The notes under the pieces: model-generated
The model's database searches: none
Told to the model about the DNA's origin: nothing
The model's input: the letters and a program-made list of their open reading frames with translations, nothing else
Translations under genes and position numbers: made by a program
Part shown: one piece after another, positions 1-12,301 of the stretch
Numbering within the stretch: position 1 is the first letter of the stretch
Layout of the letters: every line of letters begins with the position of its first letter
Assembly (NCBI GenBank): GCA_963576725.1
Contig: OY755252.1
Coordinates: 45,113,552 to 45,177,551, forward strand
Length of the DNA: 64,000 bases
Direction of reading: 5' to 3'
Source: Azorinus chamasolen
Lineage: Eukaryota > Mollusca > Bivalvia > Cardiida > Solecurtidae

Positions 1-1403
1 CATAACACTAATTGTTATATTTGTAATTGTATTGGTTTTATCGCATCATGCAATGATTCAAAATTTCTCATTAATATATATGGAAAGAAAAGTTTTTATA
101 TGTTCATCTATTCAAATATAGCGTACATAAGAGATATAATGCAATAAATTACTTTAAATGAACCACATGCTTTTATAGTCATTGTTTTCATTTTCGTTAC
201 TGCAATGACATGTGCTTGAGAGTCATCGTCATAAAGTCATATAAAGTTTTAAAGATGAATAAATTTAGGGTGCATTTTACATTTTTAGTGTCACTTAAAC
301 AACAAAGTACCTAGAAATCAACAAAACTTTCAAGGGGAAACACCTTTAATTTTTCAAAAAATTGATTTCAAAATCTGCCCAAATTATATATTGGCTCATA
401 TATGTACATGGACAGGAGGTTGTGTGCCAAACACCATCCAGATTCACCTATTTATAGCAAAAGTATGACCCTTTGTAAGTTTGTTACATTCAGATAACCT
501 TTTTTTAACTCCATGAATATAAATGTAAGAAATAATGACATCATAAATTTTAATCTAAATTTAATTGTTATAATAGCACATGAACACAGAAAGTTTTGAT
601 TATGGCCTAAACTGTAGAATCATATCTATATTACATCATAAGCAAACGGAGCAGACCCTGATCAGACGGCTCGGCTCCTATAGGAGCAGTCTGATTGGTG
701 TCTATATTCTGTATCCAAAGGCGTAGAAAGGAGTAGTTATGGAGTAAAAGGTTATATAGTTTCTCTATGTGGTGCTGTATCAAAGTAACGGTTATTTGGA
801 TGTCATTGAAACTTGGCATAGAGACTGGCATCTAGATAACATGATTAGTAAGGCTCCTTAAGTTATACATATAACTATTGATGGTGACTACTTAATGGCT
901 ATCATTTAATCCTCTAAGGTCATGTATATTTATTGGCTGGATTTTTATAATGGTTTATGTTCAGAGGAAGTTTTGGTATTGGCAGAAACTGTAGAATCTG
1001 ATCTTTACAATGTTCTAATCATGAAGGGATAAATTCTCGCATAATTGTTCTGAATAGGGAATGGGTGAAAGAGGTTCTCCGGTGTTAATGATTTTGTAGG
1101 TTGACAGTTATCAGTTTTTTACAACTATCTGTCATAATAAATTGTACTAATAAATTGTACTATGAGGTCATTATGTAGAACTAATTGTACAGTAGAACCT
1201 GTCTTAAGCTGTCATAAAAAATACGTCTAATTATGGGTCTGTAAGGCAGGTGGTAGCTTAATGCAGGACAAAAGTAATGCAGAAAGCTCTTACATAGCAG
1301 CTTCCTGCATTACTTTTGCCCTGCATTAACTTGATTAATCAAGCACCTGCTGTTTAAGACTCCTGTGTTCAATAAATGCATGGCCGCTTAAGACATGTTC
1401 TAC
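1..1403. repeat. Gene-free: B copies and one E2 copy
   Basis: 1-504 shows nothing recognisable. 505-756 is a family B MITE; 905-1035 is a truncated B; 1190-1405 is an E2 copy (CAGTAGAACC start) whose right end runs into the 43-bp minisatellite. Confidence 0.7.
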
Positions 1404-1833
1404 AGTATATCATTCACAATACATTCTGCTATATGAGGTCATGACTAGTATATCATTCACAATACACTATGCTATATGAGGTCATGACTAGTATATCATT
1501 CACAATACACTATACTATACGAGGTCATGACTAGTATATCATTCACAATACATTATGCTATATGAGGTCATGACTAGTATATCATTCACAATACATTCTG
1601 CTATATGAGGTCATGACTAGTATATCATTCACAATACACTATGCTATATGAGGTCATGACTAGTATATCATTCACAATACATTATGCTATATGAGGTCAT
1701 GACTAGTATATCATTCACAATACATTATGCTATATGAGGTCATGACTAGTATATCATTCACAATACATTATGCTATATGAGGTCATGACTAGTATATCAT
1801 TCACAATACATTATGTTATATGAGGTCATGACT
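1404..1833 (+). repeat. 43-bp minisatellite, 10 copies
   Basis: Units start AGTATATCATTCACAATAC at 1404, 1447, 1490, 1533, 1576, 1619, 1662, 1705, 1748 and 1791, differing at only a few sites. Each unit contains GAGGTCATGACT, a near-palindromic half-site pair. Confidence 0.95.
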
Positions 1834-2040
1834 GTATCTCAAAGAGGTTTTTAAGTACAATTTTTATATGTGGATAATGCTATGCAAATAAAATATTTTT
1901 ATTAAATATATTGTTGTTATGTACTTTGTTTTTTTTTATAACCTCAGTCCTTTAGACGCCAAATAAATTTCATCTGCTTGGATTGTCGTCTGCTTCAGAT
2001 TTTAGGGTGGCATTTTCTTTCATTTCTTATAAAACTTTAT

Positions 2041-2177
2041 TCAGTGTCAAACAGTTTGTAATCATGAGGAGACGCCAAGTTATTCAGTGTCAAACAGTTT
2101 GTAATCATGAGGAGACGCCAAGTTATTCAGTGTCAAACAGTTTGTAATCATGAGGAGACGCCAAGTTATTCAGTGTC
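2041..2177 (+). repeat. 43-bp tandem repeat, 3 full copies plus part
   Basis: TCAGTGTC starts at 2041, 2084, 2127 and 2170. The unit differs from the 1404-1833 array but has the same period. Confidence 0.95.
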
Positions 2178-4051
2178 TCCTCTGGATCCAAACTGTTTGC
2201 AATGGTTTTCACAGATTCAGATTTGCTTAAAAGGACTTGACCCTTCCCCCCATGAATATTTATGTAAGAAACAAGGACATGATTGTTATAACAGTACATG
2301 GAATGTTTGGTCATGGCAGAAAATGTAAAATCTATCTATATTGTATGATTAGCAAACGCAAGTCATTGCAGACCCTGATCAGCCGGGTCCTGTAGGAGCC
2401 ATCTGATCTGGGTCTACTCTGTTTTCAAAGGCGTATTTCTGCAGTGAAGGGTTATAAAAAGAAAATTTAAAGGTTTTAAAAACGGTATCACATAATTTTT
2501 AAAAACAACCCCCTCTCCTCCCACAAAAAAAGGGGGGATGGTTAACATGGTTTACATAACTTCCATCCAATTTCACTGAACATTCTTCACAATATGTTTT
2601 ACCTTTAGCATGATAAGCAAATGCATGTTATATACTTTCATTTTCTAAACGGAGGTCAAGATACGATGCTTAAATTAAATTATTTTCAAGAATTTCTCCA
2701 CCAAACCCTATGTTGTGACCACTCTTTAGAATCGTTTCTTCGAGACAATTCTAAAAAGTAGTCATAAAATGGGGTTTAATGGAGGGATGACGATTTCAGT
2801 AACTGACTGAGTATGCATATTTATCTTAAGCGCTGTTCTATTAAGAACGGTATATTGAATGTCTATTCCAAAAATGCAATTAATTCAAGTAATAAATGGT
2901 TTGGCACGAGATGAGAGCCCTGTGCATCTACCTCATCTGGAGCCATTGACACAAACTGTTAGCAAAGCTAATCACAGATTCTGTCATTGTACCAAGTCCT
3001 ATTAGTGACATAATGGCGACAGTGGCCGCGAAAGAGTTTATGTACATCCTTCATCCTGTTCAGTTGTGTTTAAAATAACCACTCCAACTGCCCAGATAAG
3101 ATGCGTAAATTAAAACATTTTCAAAAATAACTCAGTTATTTCTCGATCAAACCCTATGGTGTGACCACTCTTACGAAACTGAAGGATCGTGACAGGATAA
3201 GGTTCGGTGAAGAAACTAAGGAGTTGTAACTCTTGGAAACAGTAATTGATTATCAGAGATGTATATATGTTTAACCCATTCCCTCATAGGCTATTTTTAG
3301 ATCCAACCTCTTTAAATAAATCTACCGAAAATGAGCATTAATTAGAGAAAAGGAAAATTTTAGAAGTTTGTAGTTTTAAACCATTGTGATAAATAAAGCA
3401 TTTGCTGCTATAGGAGCCATTATGCTCTATTTATCACAATGGTTTCAACAGATGATTTTTACAGAGGCATAGAAAGGCGTATTTATGGAGGAAAGGGTTA
3501 AATGAAAAACTATTTTGAAAAGTAGCTCCATTTATTTTTTTCCACCAAATCCCTATAGAGTCGATAGAGCAGAGGTCCAGATGAGATGTGTAATTTTAAA
3601 CATTTTCAAGAATAACTCCTTTATTTCTCCACCAAACCCTATACTGTGACCACTCTTTAGAATTGTCTCTAAAGCGTGGTCAAAGTAAAGGGTTTGCTGG
3701 AGAAGTGACCCATTTTAGTATTTGGCTACACCCTTTTATCTGTTGCTCTGATAGAGTTTGTGAAAAAATAAAACATTGTAGTGGATAAAGGGACATATTC
3801 AAATTCTAAAATTGTCACTTCTCCACTAAACCCTATGGGATGACCATTCTGTAGAAAAGTTCCTTTCAGATTAGTCTGAAGAGTGGTCACAACATAAGAT
3901 TTGATGGAGAAATAAAGGATCTACTTTTGAAAATGTTTGAATTGATTCATCTTATCTTAACCTCTGTAGTAGTACTGAAGTATGGCCCTTTAGGTATGAT
4001 TCTGGATTATTTTGACTGTTTGGAGCGTAATTAGCAGCACTGTCAGTTTTT

Positions 4052-4160
4052 CACTACTGACCTGGGTCTATGTTTTTCACTGCTGAGCTGGGTCTATTCT
4101 TTTCACTACTGACCTGGGTCTATTCTTTTCACTACTGACCTGGGTCTATTCTTTTTACTA
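4052..4160 (+). repeat. 26-bp tandem repeat, 4 copies
   Basis: CACTRCTGASCTGGGTCTAT units at 4052, 4078, 4104 and 4130, with a partial fifth. They derive from the CTGGGTCTA segment of the TTAA-type MITEs. Confidence 0.9.
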
Positions 4161-4270
4161 AACCTGAAAATCATTAAGTTAAAGTTGGTACAGCTTGATG
4201 CAATACATGAGAAATAATTCTAGAATTGGTCGCTCATCATGCAATACAGACAAAGAAGACGAACAATGTA

Positions 4271-4463
4271 CAGAGCTCCAGATAAGATGCATAAATTAAA
4301 ACATTTTCAAGAATAACTTCTTTATTTCTCCACCAAATCCTATGTTGTGACAATTCTTTAGAATCATCTCTTCGAGACGATTCTAAAGAGTGGTCATAAC
4401 AAAGGGTTTGTTGGAGAAATGAGGATTTTAGTGTATGAGTACACGTCGTTATCTGCTGCTCTG
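4271..4463 (+). mobile_element. Family D MITE upstream of exon 1
   Basis: Ends CAGAGCTCCAGATAAG and ATCTGCTGCTCTG; the core palindrome is CTTTAGAATC...GATTCTAAAG, framed by TTTCTCCACCAAA / TTTGTTGGAGAAA. It ends 136 nt before exon 1. Confidence 0.9.
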
Positions 4464-4599
4464 CAATACAGACAGAGAACATGTACACAGGACGAGTGAA
4501 CAAGTGGAATTTTTGTCGCTTGTAATACAAACTTGTTGGTGGATCTACAGCTTGATGAGTTAATGTGGGTTTCTAAAACTCTTTTCCAATGTATTTCAG

Positions 4600-4811
4600 T
4601 CTCAGTCATGGCCAGTCTGGGGAGAAGGTTCCAGTGTTTCCTTTGCGGAAAGTGTTTTGTGGCCAATCACGTGCTTAACCGTCACATGAGAATTCATACT
4701 GGAGAGAAACCATACAAGTGTACAGAATGTGATAAACGCTTCACCCAGAAAAGTCATCAAAAGTCGCACATGAAGACGCATCTTGCTGTGAGATTGCGAT
4801 TGGGAAGATAA
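4600..4811 (+). CDS. ZF-pair exon 1 (alternative terminal exon)
   Basis: Terminal exon of a C2H2 transcription factor. Finger 1 begins [10 protein letters not shown], finger 2 begins [10 protein letters not shown]; the linker is TGEKP. Predicted base-contacting residues (-1,2,3,6) are A-H-V-R and Q-S-H-S. The tail [11 protein letters not shown] ends at a TAA. Two in-frame acceptors lie 6 nt apart (CAG at 4597-4599 and at 4603-4605), so the start is 4600 or 4606 and isoforms could differ by two residues. The in-frame ATG at 4608 is probably not a start codon. The closest relative is exon 2, with the same tail and a similar upstream flank. A family D hairpin element ends 136 nt upstream. Confidence 0.92.
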
Positions 4812-7275
4812 GGTCTGAGGCCCAGATAAGATGATGTAAATTAACCCTTTTCCTATTCAATATCTATGTAACAAAAAATAACATCATGAATATTTATTAG
4901 ATCAATTTTTATAACGTAAAGTTTCGCTTTGACAAAAACTGTAGAATCGGATCTATATCACGTCAAAAGCAAACAGAGCAGACCCTGATCAGACGGGTCC
5001 TATTTGAGACATCTGATCTGGGTCTACTCTTTTTGCAAATGCATGAAAAGGTGTTTATATAAAGGAAAAGGTTAAAACACTTTCAAGAATAACTCCTTTA
5101 TTTCTGCACCAACCAGAACCCTGTGTTAGAATACTTTTTAGAGTAATCTCTTCATGGTAACACCATATTACGTTTGTGGGAGAAGTGATGATGTTAGTAT
5201 TTGAATACACACCTCTGTTGCTCTGAACATACATATGACTGAATGTATCTAGAGTACATTAGAAAAGGGTTTGTGGAAACAAGTGTCATGAGAAAGGATA
5301 AGTTTGGAAAAACGTTTATACTGGAGTTATAATTCAGGTACGAACACTAGTGAATATTGTTACATGGATATGAAAGGATTCTTCTAAAACGTAAACAGCC
5401 GAGTTCTTTGCGAGATTGACAAAAGAGCTGTTATAAACGTGGTGAACATAATTATCTTGAAAGAAAGAAATTGTTGAAGTTGTCGTATGTGTATAGATAA
5501 ACAGTGGTCATGAATTTGATTGGCTGAAATGATACAAATGGAATAATGATAATTAATTTTCCAATTGGATATAAATGTTGTACTTGTTATTACACAATTA
5601 TTTATAAGTTATTTTAACCCATTACTCCATGAATATTCATGTAAGAATTAATGACATCATGAATATTAATTAGATTATTTGTTATGATAGCAAAAGGGCA
5701 TAGGAATATTTATGACAGATACTGTAGAATACTATCTATACTATATCGTAAGCAAACAGAGCAGACCCAGATAAGAAGACTGCTATAGGTAGTATAGGAG
5801 CCGTCTGATCTGGGTTTACCCCGTTTGCAAAGGCGTATTTATGGAGGAAACTATCAACTTGACGTGTCACAACAGAAGTTAGCGTTATTTTTAACTTGAC
5901 GTGTCACAAAATCCTGCGTCACATTGTTAATATTTATACTTGGGTGTTCAGTGACTGGATTGTTGAAATCAGAATACTTCCCAATTCTTTTGATAACACT
6001 TGCTGGGAGATGGACAATCTGCAACGAGTATTAGCTCTTTATTCCATAAATATGTTTGTTTATGCCTTTGCTAAGAGAACCTTGTAAACCAACCAGTCAT
6101 GATTTGTGCATGATACTGCAGACTGTTGGATAATGCTATTAACCCTTTCCCTGTTCTATATTTAGTCCAAATTTCAATACCTACTGAATATTCATAGACA
6201 AATTGGTTATAACGAAATGTGGAAGGTGGTACATTCTAGCCATTTTAGAAAGTGAAGACACTGATCTTTCAAATTCTATTAGCAAACAGAGTAGACCCTG
6301 ATCAGACGGCTCCTATAGGAGCCGTCTGATCTGGGTCTACTCTGTTTGCAAATGCGTGAAAACACGTTTATATGAGGGAGAGGGTTAACTTACTCCCTCA
6401 TAGGCTATTTTTAGACTTAATCACTTTGAATTAATCTACTGAAAAGGGGTATTTACTGCAAAAAAGGAACACTTTAGAATTGTGTAGTTTTTAAACCATT
6501 GTGATCAATAGAGAATTTGCTGCTCTGAAACAAATGCTTGTATTCTTTGGCGTATACGGTCGAGAAGTTGGAACTTCATAGTATTAGGGTTCTGTTCAAG
6601 GGCCTAATGCATTGTATATGGATTTTATGTTGCTACAGTAAAACCTTTCTATAACGGCCATTAAATTGTGCTAATTAGTTGACCAGGTATTTAGGGCAGG
6701 CGTCTGCTTAAAGCAATGTGAAAGTAAAACAGAACGCTCCTATAGGAGCGTTCTGTTTTATTTTCACATTGCTTTAAGCAACCACCTGCCTTTAACACAA
6801 TATACTTAATGTAATTTAGTAGCCGTTATAGAGAGGTTTAACTGTAGTTAACATATATAATGTAGTGAAAAGTGATTTAGAAATTGAAAGTTTGCGAAAC
6901 ATTACACGGGATCAGATCTACATGATTTGACACATTTGCTTTATTTGATCATCAGAAGCATAGATGAATAGTCATGTAAGATACAATGACATAAATATTA
7001 ATTAATGAATTTTGTTATAATGGCATATATATGAGTACAGGATTGTTTGGCTATGGCAGAGACTGTAGAACTAGATCTGCATTATTTCATTAGAGGCTAT
7101 GATAGTTTCTTATACTGGTCTGGGTCTATCCTATTCTCTAAACCATGAAACCCCTACCAATGCTTTTTTCTTGTGATGCTGTTCCTATGAATTGATACAG
7201 TACAGACTAGTTGGCAGATCTGTAGCATGACAGGTTAACGATGGTTTCTTAAAAGTATTTTACGATGCATTTCAG
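4812..7275. repeat. Intron after exon 1: B, A, C, D and E1 copies
   Basis: 4841-5075 B; 5076-5225 diverged D; 5614-5850 B; 6139-6388 A; 6385-6530 truncated C sharing its TTAA with A; 6636-6845 E1 with a near-perfect 100-bp palindrome; 6965-7145 truncated B. In 5226-5610 and 5851-6138 I see nothing except a direct repeat AACTTGACGTGTCACAA (5854 and 5892). Confidence 0.75.
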
Positions 7276-7493
7276 TCATGAGAAGTAAAGGCAGAAGATA
7301 CCCATGTCACCTTTGTGGGAAGGATTTTGTGACCAATCAAGTGCTTACCCGTCATATGAGAATTCATACAGGAGAGAAGCCATATGAATGTATGGAGTGT
7401 CACAAACGCTTCACCCAGAAAAGTCATCTCCAGTCCCACATGGTGACACATCTGGCTGTGAGATTGAGAATGGAAAAACAGAATCTTACATAG
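7276..7493 (+). CDS. ZF-pair exon 2 (alternative terminal exon)
   Basis: Acceptor CATTTCAG at 7268-7275, then TC and an in-frame ATG. Fingers begin [10 protein letters not shown] and [10 protein letters not shown], with a TGEKP linker; contact residues are T-Q-V-R and Q-S-H-S. Finger 2 and the THLAVRLR tail nearly match exon 1, and about 80 nt of intron before the acceptor also aligns with exon 1. This points to a recent duplication that included the splice site. An AATAAA lies 17 nt past the stop. No D element is recognisable just upstream, unlike exon 1. Confidence 0.92.
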
Positions 7494-7509
7494 GTTATAA
7501 GAGATATAC

Positions 7510-7515
7510 AATAAA
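7510..7515 (+). promoter_or_regulatory. Candidate polyadenylation signal of exon 2
   Basis: AATAAA 17 nt after the exon 2 stop codon. It fits exon 2 being transcript-terminal, but AATAAA is common in AT-rich DNA. Confidence 0.45.
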
Positions 7516-10284
7516 ATTCTGATTGTTTGAACACTCAAATATATATTGTTAACGATCTTTAACCCTTTCCTCCAATAAACCTTTCTACGCCTTTGCAAAC
7601 AGAGTAGATCCAGATCAGATGGCTTCTGTAGGAACTGTCTGATCAGGGTCTGCTCTGTTTGCTTATGATATAATATAGATATGATTCTACAATTTCTGCC
7701 TTGGTCAAACATTCCCGTGTCTACGAGCAATTTTAACAATTAATACTTGTAATGTCATTACTTCTTACATGAATATTCATGGTGTAAAGGGGTAAGACAG
7801 CTTAATGCAGTGTAAAATTAATGTAGAAAGCACCTCTTGGAGCTTTCTGCATGACTTCCCCCTGCACCAAGCAGCCACCTGCCTATAAGGGTCTAAATTA
7901 TTTGTGTATTAAAAGGTCCAATTATTGAGGTTTAACTGTAAAGTATGTTTAGAAAATGGTTTGTATTATAAAAGGAAGGAGTAGTTTGCTATACTTGATC
8001 ATTCAAGTTTGACTGTTTAGTGAACATTGACATGATATGAACAAAATAGAAGGTAAACAGGAGTACTTTCCCATATTGTCAATAGAGTTGTTATAAAATA
8101 GTTGCACATTAACCCATTTATCTATAAATACACCTTTATATGCATTTGTAAACAGAGTAGACCAAGATCAGACAGCTCCTATTAAAGCTGTCTGATCAGG
8201 ATCTGGTCTGCTCGCTCATAGGATAATACAGATTCAGCTTTTACAAAACTTTCATCCATTTATACACACAGTACACAACAATCCCTTTAATCCTTTCCCT
8301 GTTCTATGTTTGTTACAAATTTCAATACCTACTGAATATTCATGGACAAAATAGTTATAATGAAATTTGAAAGGTGGAACATTGTAGCCATTTTAGAAAG
8401 AGAAACAGATCTTTCAAACACCACTAGCAAACAGAGCAGATCCTGATCAGATGACTCCTATAGGAGCCATCTGATCTGGGTCTTCTCTGTTTGCAAATGC
8501 GTGAAAAGGCATTTGTATAAGGGAAAGGATTAATACACCACAATCCCTCAGTTTGTACTAAATGTAATTATTATGACATGGTACAGATAAGCTTTAGCAT
8601 ATATTAATAGTAAATCTGTAGTTCATTGTTACTATTGTTGCTGATTTTGTACAGAAAAATGAAGTTGTTATCAAGATTTTGTATACAATTGATAGAAGTT
8701 GGTTCAGTTAACATGTAGTTGTTGTCGATTTATTAAAGATCGAGTTTAGTACATAGATATTCATGCAAGTTCCTTATTATGAACATTAATATAATTCTTG
8801 TATCAAAACAAGAAATTTAGGAATTTTATTACCATGGCAACCAGCAGAGAATCCGATCTGTAACGTAAGCAGAGCAGACCCTACAGGAGCTGCCTGATCT
8901 GGGTTTACTTTGTGTGCGAAGGTCTAAATAGCTGAGATTATCGGGTAACAAATTAACCTTTTCCTTCATACAGAAATGCTTTTTCACACCTTGCAAACTG
9001 AGAAGTCCCAGATCAGACGGTTCCAATAGAAGCCGTCTGATCAGGGACTGCTCTATTTGCTTATCTGATCCTATGGTCGAAGGTATCAATTCCCATTAAA
9101 AAACAATTACCTTATAAAAATTAAATGAATATTCATGAAATGATAATTTCATGCATAAATGTTCATGAGGGAAAAGGGTAATCAAGTTTATACAGGGCTA
9201 CAGATGAGGGTGCGTACCCGAATACTAAAATCGTTATTTCTTCACCAAAGCCTTTACTGTGACCACTCTTTAGAATTGTCTCTATGAGACGATTCTAACG
9301 AGTGGTCACAGTATAGGGTTTGGTGGAGAAATGAATGAATTCTTGAAAATATTGTATTTTACGCAACTTAACTGAGCCACGAGTTTTAAAGATTGTGATT
9401 ATTATAGTCTAATTTTTGATTGGAGGTCAGGATATCTCTGTATCAAATGAATATTATCGTTAGATATGATGCATGAATGATATTTATAGTGGCATATGAA
9501 CACACCAAGGTTTCACGGTTGTAACCTTTCACTCCATATTTACATCTTTCTTTGTCTTTGCAAACAGGGTAGACCAAGATAAGAAGGCTTCTGTAGGAGC
9601 CATCTGATCAGGATCTTCACTGTTTGCTTGTGATGTAAGCATAAATCTACAGTTTCTGCCATGGCCAAAATTCCTGCGTTTATATATATGCTATTGTAAC
9701 AATTAATCTTGTTGATATTCATGATGTTATTATGTCTTACATGAATATTCACTGGGTAAAGAGATTTAAACTGAATTCCATAATCAAACAGTGTGACCCT
9801 GATCAGACGTTTATATGAAGGAATATGTATGCAAAAAAATGATTTACATTGGCACATTAGTCGGCTGAGCGGTCATTCGGACTGAAAGTAGACTATAATT
9901 AGGTACTTCGTTTACTTTACTTAAACATGAGAATTGTTGTCTCACATCAGAAACCGTAGAATTCAGAGCTACAGATCAGGGTGCGTACCCAAATACTAAA
10001 ATCATCATTTTGCCACTAAACCCTATACTGTGACCACTCTTTAGAATCGTCTCTTTAAGACCATTCTAAAAAGATTTACAGTACAATGTATATGGTTTGG
10101 CGGAGAAATGAAGGAGTTGAACATGTTTTAATTTATGAACCTATAGCTCTGGAATAGATCCATAGTATTCCATAACCCATCTGATCTGGGTCGTCTCTGT
10201 TTGCATTTAGGCATGACTAAGGAGCAAAAGGTTGAATTAATCTGTAAATGGAGACATATTCTAAAAGGTGATATATACGTATTA

Positions 10285-10510
10285 TTTATGGCTTTCCTTT
10301 GCTCTATGATTTTAATGATAAGTATATCCCTGTAATGTACCCTCATGTTTATAGACTTTCATTTGCTCTGTGATTTTGATAAGTGCATCCCTGACCTCAT
10401 ATTTATGGACTTTCATTTGCTCTATGATTTTGATGATAAGTATATCTCTGTCCCTCATGTTTATAGACTTTCATTTGCTCTATGATTTTGATAAGTGTAT
10501 TTTTTTGCAC
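10285..10510 (+). repeat. Tandem repeat, 4 units of 54-64 bp
   Basis: GCTCTRTGATTTTRAT recurs at 10301, 10365, 10419 and 10477, with TTTATRGACTTTCATT between. Confidence 0.85.
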
Positions 10511-10661
10511 CTTTGCATAGATTATACCCACATCAGATTGCTTGTGTTGGAGCTGTCTAATCTGGGTCTGCTCTATTTTCCTGTGGAAATATTTAGATTA
10601 CTTCCACCATGGCCAAACTTTCCTGAATTTGGGTTGGGTCCCAAATTATAGCTGTTATTTT

Positions 10662-10895
10662 TAATCCTCCGCCTTGAGGCGACGGAGCATAAAGTTTTCC
10701 CCTTGTCTGTCTGTATGTCTGTCCTGTGAAATTTTTCATCAAAGATTTCTTGGCTTGTGTATGCTGGAATTAAATAATTGAAATTTGATCTGAAGCTTAT
10801 AGTGAGTTGTACCATGGCTCCCCTATTCAGGTCTGTCGTTCATCTACTTGCTGTTTGCCGCGGGGACATCCTAGTCCCATGGACACATTTTCTTT
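10662..10895 (+). mobile_element. Helentron-like fragment 1
   Basis: Opens with a hairpin (CCTCCGCC...GGCGACGG), then a CTGTCTGTATGTCTGTC tract, as in the longer elements of this window. The 3' end is not clear, so it is probably truncated. Confidence 0.5.
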
Positions 10896-11529
10896 TATTC
10901 TTAAATGAATGTTCATGGTGTCAAAGGTCAATTCCTGTACACACAAGATGTCTGCTCCAGCTAATAGGCATAAATTAAAACATTTTCAACAATAACTTCT
11001 CCACCATCCCTACATTGTGACCACTCTTTAGAATGGTCTCTTCGAAAGGATGGTCATAACATTAAATACGGTTTGGTGGAGAAATGACGGTTTTGGTATT
11101 TGAGTACACATCTTTATCTGAAGCTCTGTCTGCTCCAAAATTGTCACATCACAATTTGAAAATTATTTTACATTTAAACTTGGAAGAGTCAAACTGTTCA
11201 GATTCTGATACATAGTCACACATGGCTTCCGACTTCGACTGTTTGTAACTCTGCCGATCAAGTGTTGATTGTTTGCTACAAGTTAATAATAAAACATAAA
11301 AAAGTTTACTTACCTCCATGTTTTTGTCTCCAGACTTTACTCTACTTTGTATACTTTTATATTGTTGTTGTATTCAGGTTTTATACTGGTACTGCTGATG
11401 TAAAATCTTCCAGTGTTTTATGTTATGGCTTTAGAGTACATGAGCTCGTCCTTAGTGTTTGGAATCAAACCAAGTAATGTTGATTATGATGCAATACAAC
11501 CGACTGATGATCAAGTAATAATCAATCAT

Positions 11530-12131
11530 TTTAACTCTTTCCTTCATGTAAGTGCCATTTTACGCATTTGCAGATAGAGTAGACCCAGATCAGATGGTTC
11601 CTATAGGAGTCGTCTGATCAGGGTCTGCTCTGTTTGCTAATGGAATTCGATAGATCTGTTTCTTTACTTTCTAAAATGGCTACAAGATTCCCACTTCCTT
11701 ATTTCATGAATGTTCAATAGGTATTGAAATTTGGAAAGGGTTAAAACTGAACAATTTTAATATTCCAATTAAAACGCCAAAGAACATTATTAATGCTGCT
11801 GTACAAATTATAAAGTCAATAATTGATTATGACAAAATTAGTATCGATAGTAGATATACTTTTTCACTCAATCTTCGATTATAATTGTTAATCAACACTA
11901 CCCGTCCTTTGCTTTAACTCTTTCCCTCATAAAAACTCGTTTTCACGCATCTGCAAACAGAGTAGACCCAGATCAGACGGCTCCTATAGGAGCTAATGGA
12001 ATTTGATAGATTTGTTTCTTTAGTTTCTAAAATTGCTACAACATTCCACATTCTTTTGTCAGTGAATATTGAGTAGGTATTGAAATTTGTAATAAACACA
12101 GAATAGGGAAAGGGTTAATACATATACTCAC
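11530..12131. repeat. Two reverse A copies before the NHL-like exon
   Basis: 11530-11744 and 11914-12118, both reversed A with TTAACTC left ends. The second has lost the right half of its palindrome. Confidence 0.8.
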
Positions 12132-12252
12132 CAACTGACCACTGGGCGACAGCTGATGAACACACTGTTTATATTGTCACTACACAGACACACACATCCA
12201 TTGTCATCTACAGCTCTTCCATGTGGATACTGTAACCGGTCTTGTAAATTTC
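12132..12252 (-). pseudogene. Isolated NHL-repeat-like exon, antisense to the ZF array
   Basis: On the minus strand, TTTGAAAACAG precedes a 121-nt segment that ends at a consensus donor G|GTGAGT. Read with the first two bases completing a codon, it encodes NLQDRLQYPHGRAVDDNG followed by CVCLCSDNINSVF, with no stop. YPHGxAVDDNGxV...CSDNxNSV is the pattern of an NHL beta-propeller blade as in TRIM/NHL proteins. No other exon of such a gene is recognisable nearby. It could be an exon of an antisense gene, an unused relic, or a fragment captured by an adjacent mobile element (Helentron-like sequence begins about 50-100 nt away). Confidence 0.5.
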
Positions 12253-12301
12253 CTGTTTTCAAATAAATTAAAAATGAATTAATAAGATAATAAAAAGTAA
12301 A

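Larger units (their letters stand above)
1834..4270. repeat. Gene-free: B, C and D copies
   Basis: 2238-2455 B; 2652-2826, 3089-3226, 3570-3750 and 3783-3966 D copies (the third with a GATAGAG target duplication, the last reversed); 3271-3501 C. 2830-3088 and 3967-4050 show nothing recognisable. Confidence 0.75.
7494..11529. repeat. Intron after exon 2: mainly reverse B and D copies
   Basis: 7559-7795 B reversed; 7796-7941 E2-like remnant; 8108-8260 B reversed, truncated; 8287-8533 A; 8750-8935 B truncated; 8953-9181 B reversed; 9195-9378 and 9964-10151 D reversed; 9521-9769 B reversed; 10153-10236 and 10508-10632 B fragments; 10949-11128 D. 11130-11529 shows nothing recognisable. Confidence 0.7.

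Noticed and set aside
631..831. Short minus-strand ORFs with words like RADPDQ, SGSTLFA or SDLGLLCLQ (here and at 14092-14365, 29000, 9540, 8829 and elsewhere)
   Set aside because: They recur wherever family A/B MITEs occur and are translations of the repeated palindrome, not genes.
1404..1833. Possible CRISPR-like array
   Set aside because: The units are head-to-tail with no spacers and the sequence is eukaryotic; it is a minisatellite.
4533..4607. Extending exon 1 upstream to the ATG at 4533
   Set aside because: A strong splice acceptor lies within that ORF, and all sister exons begin at acceptors in the same phase.
7272..7739. 155-codon minus-strand ORF
   Set aside because: Antisense to zinc-finger exon 2 and a B MITE; no recognisable domain.
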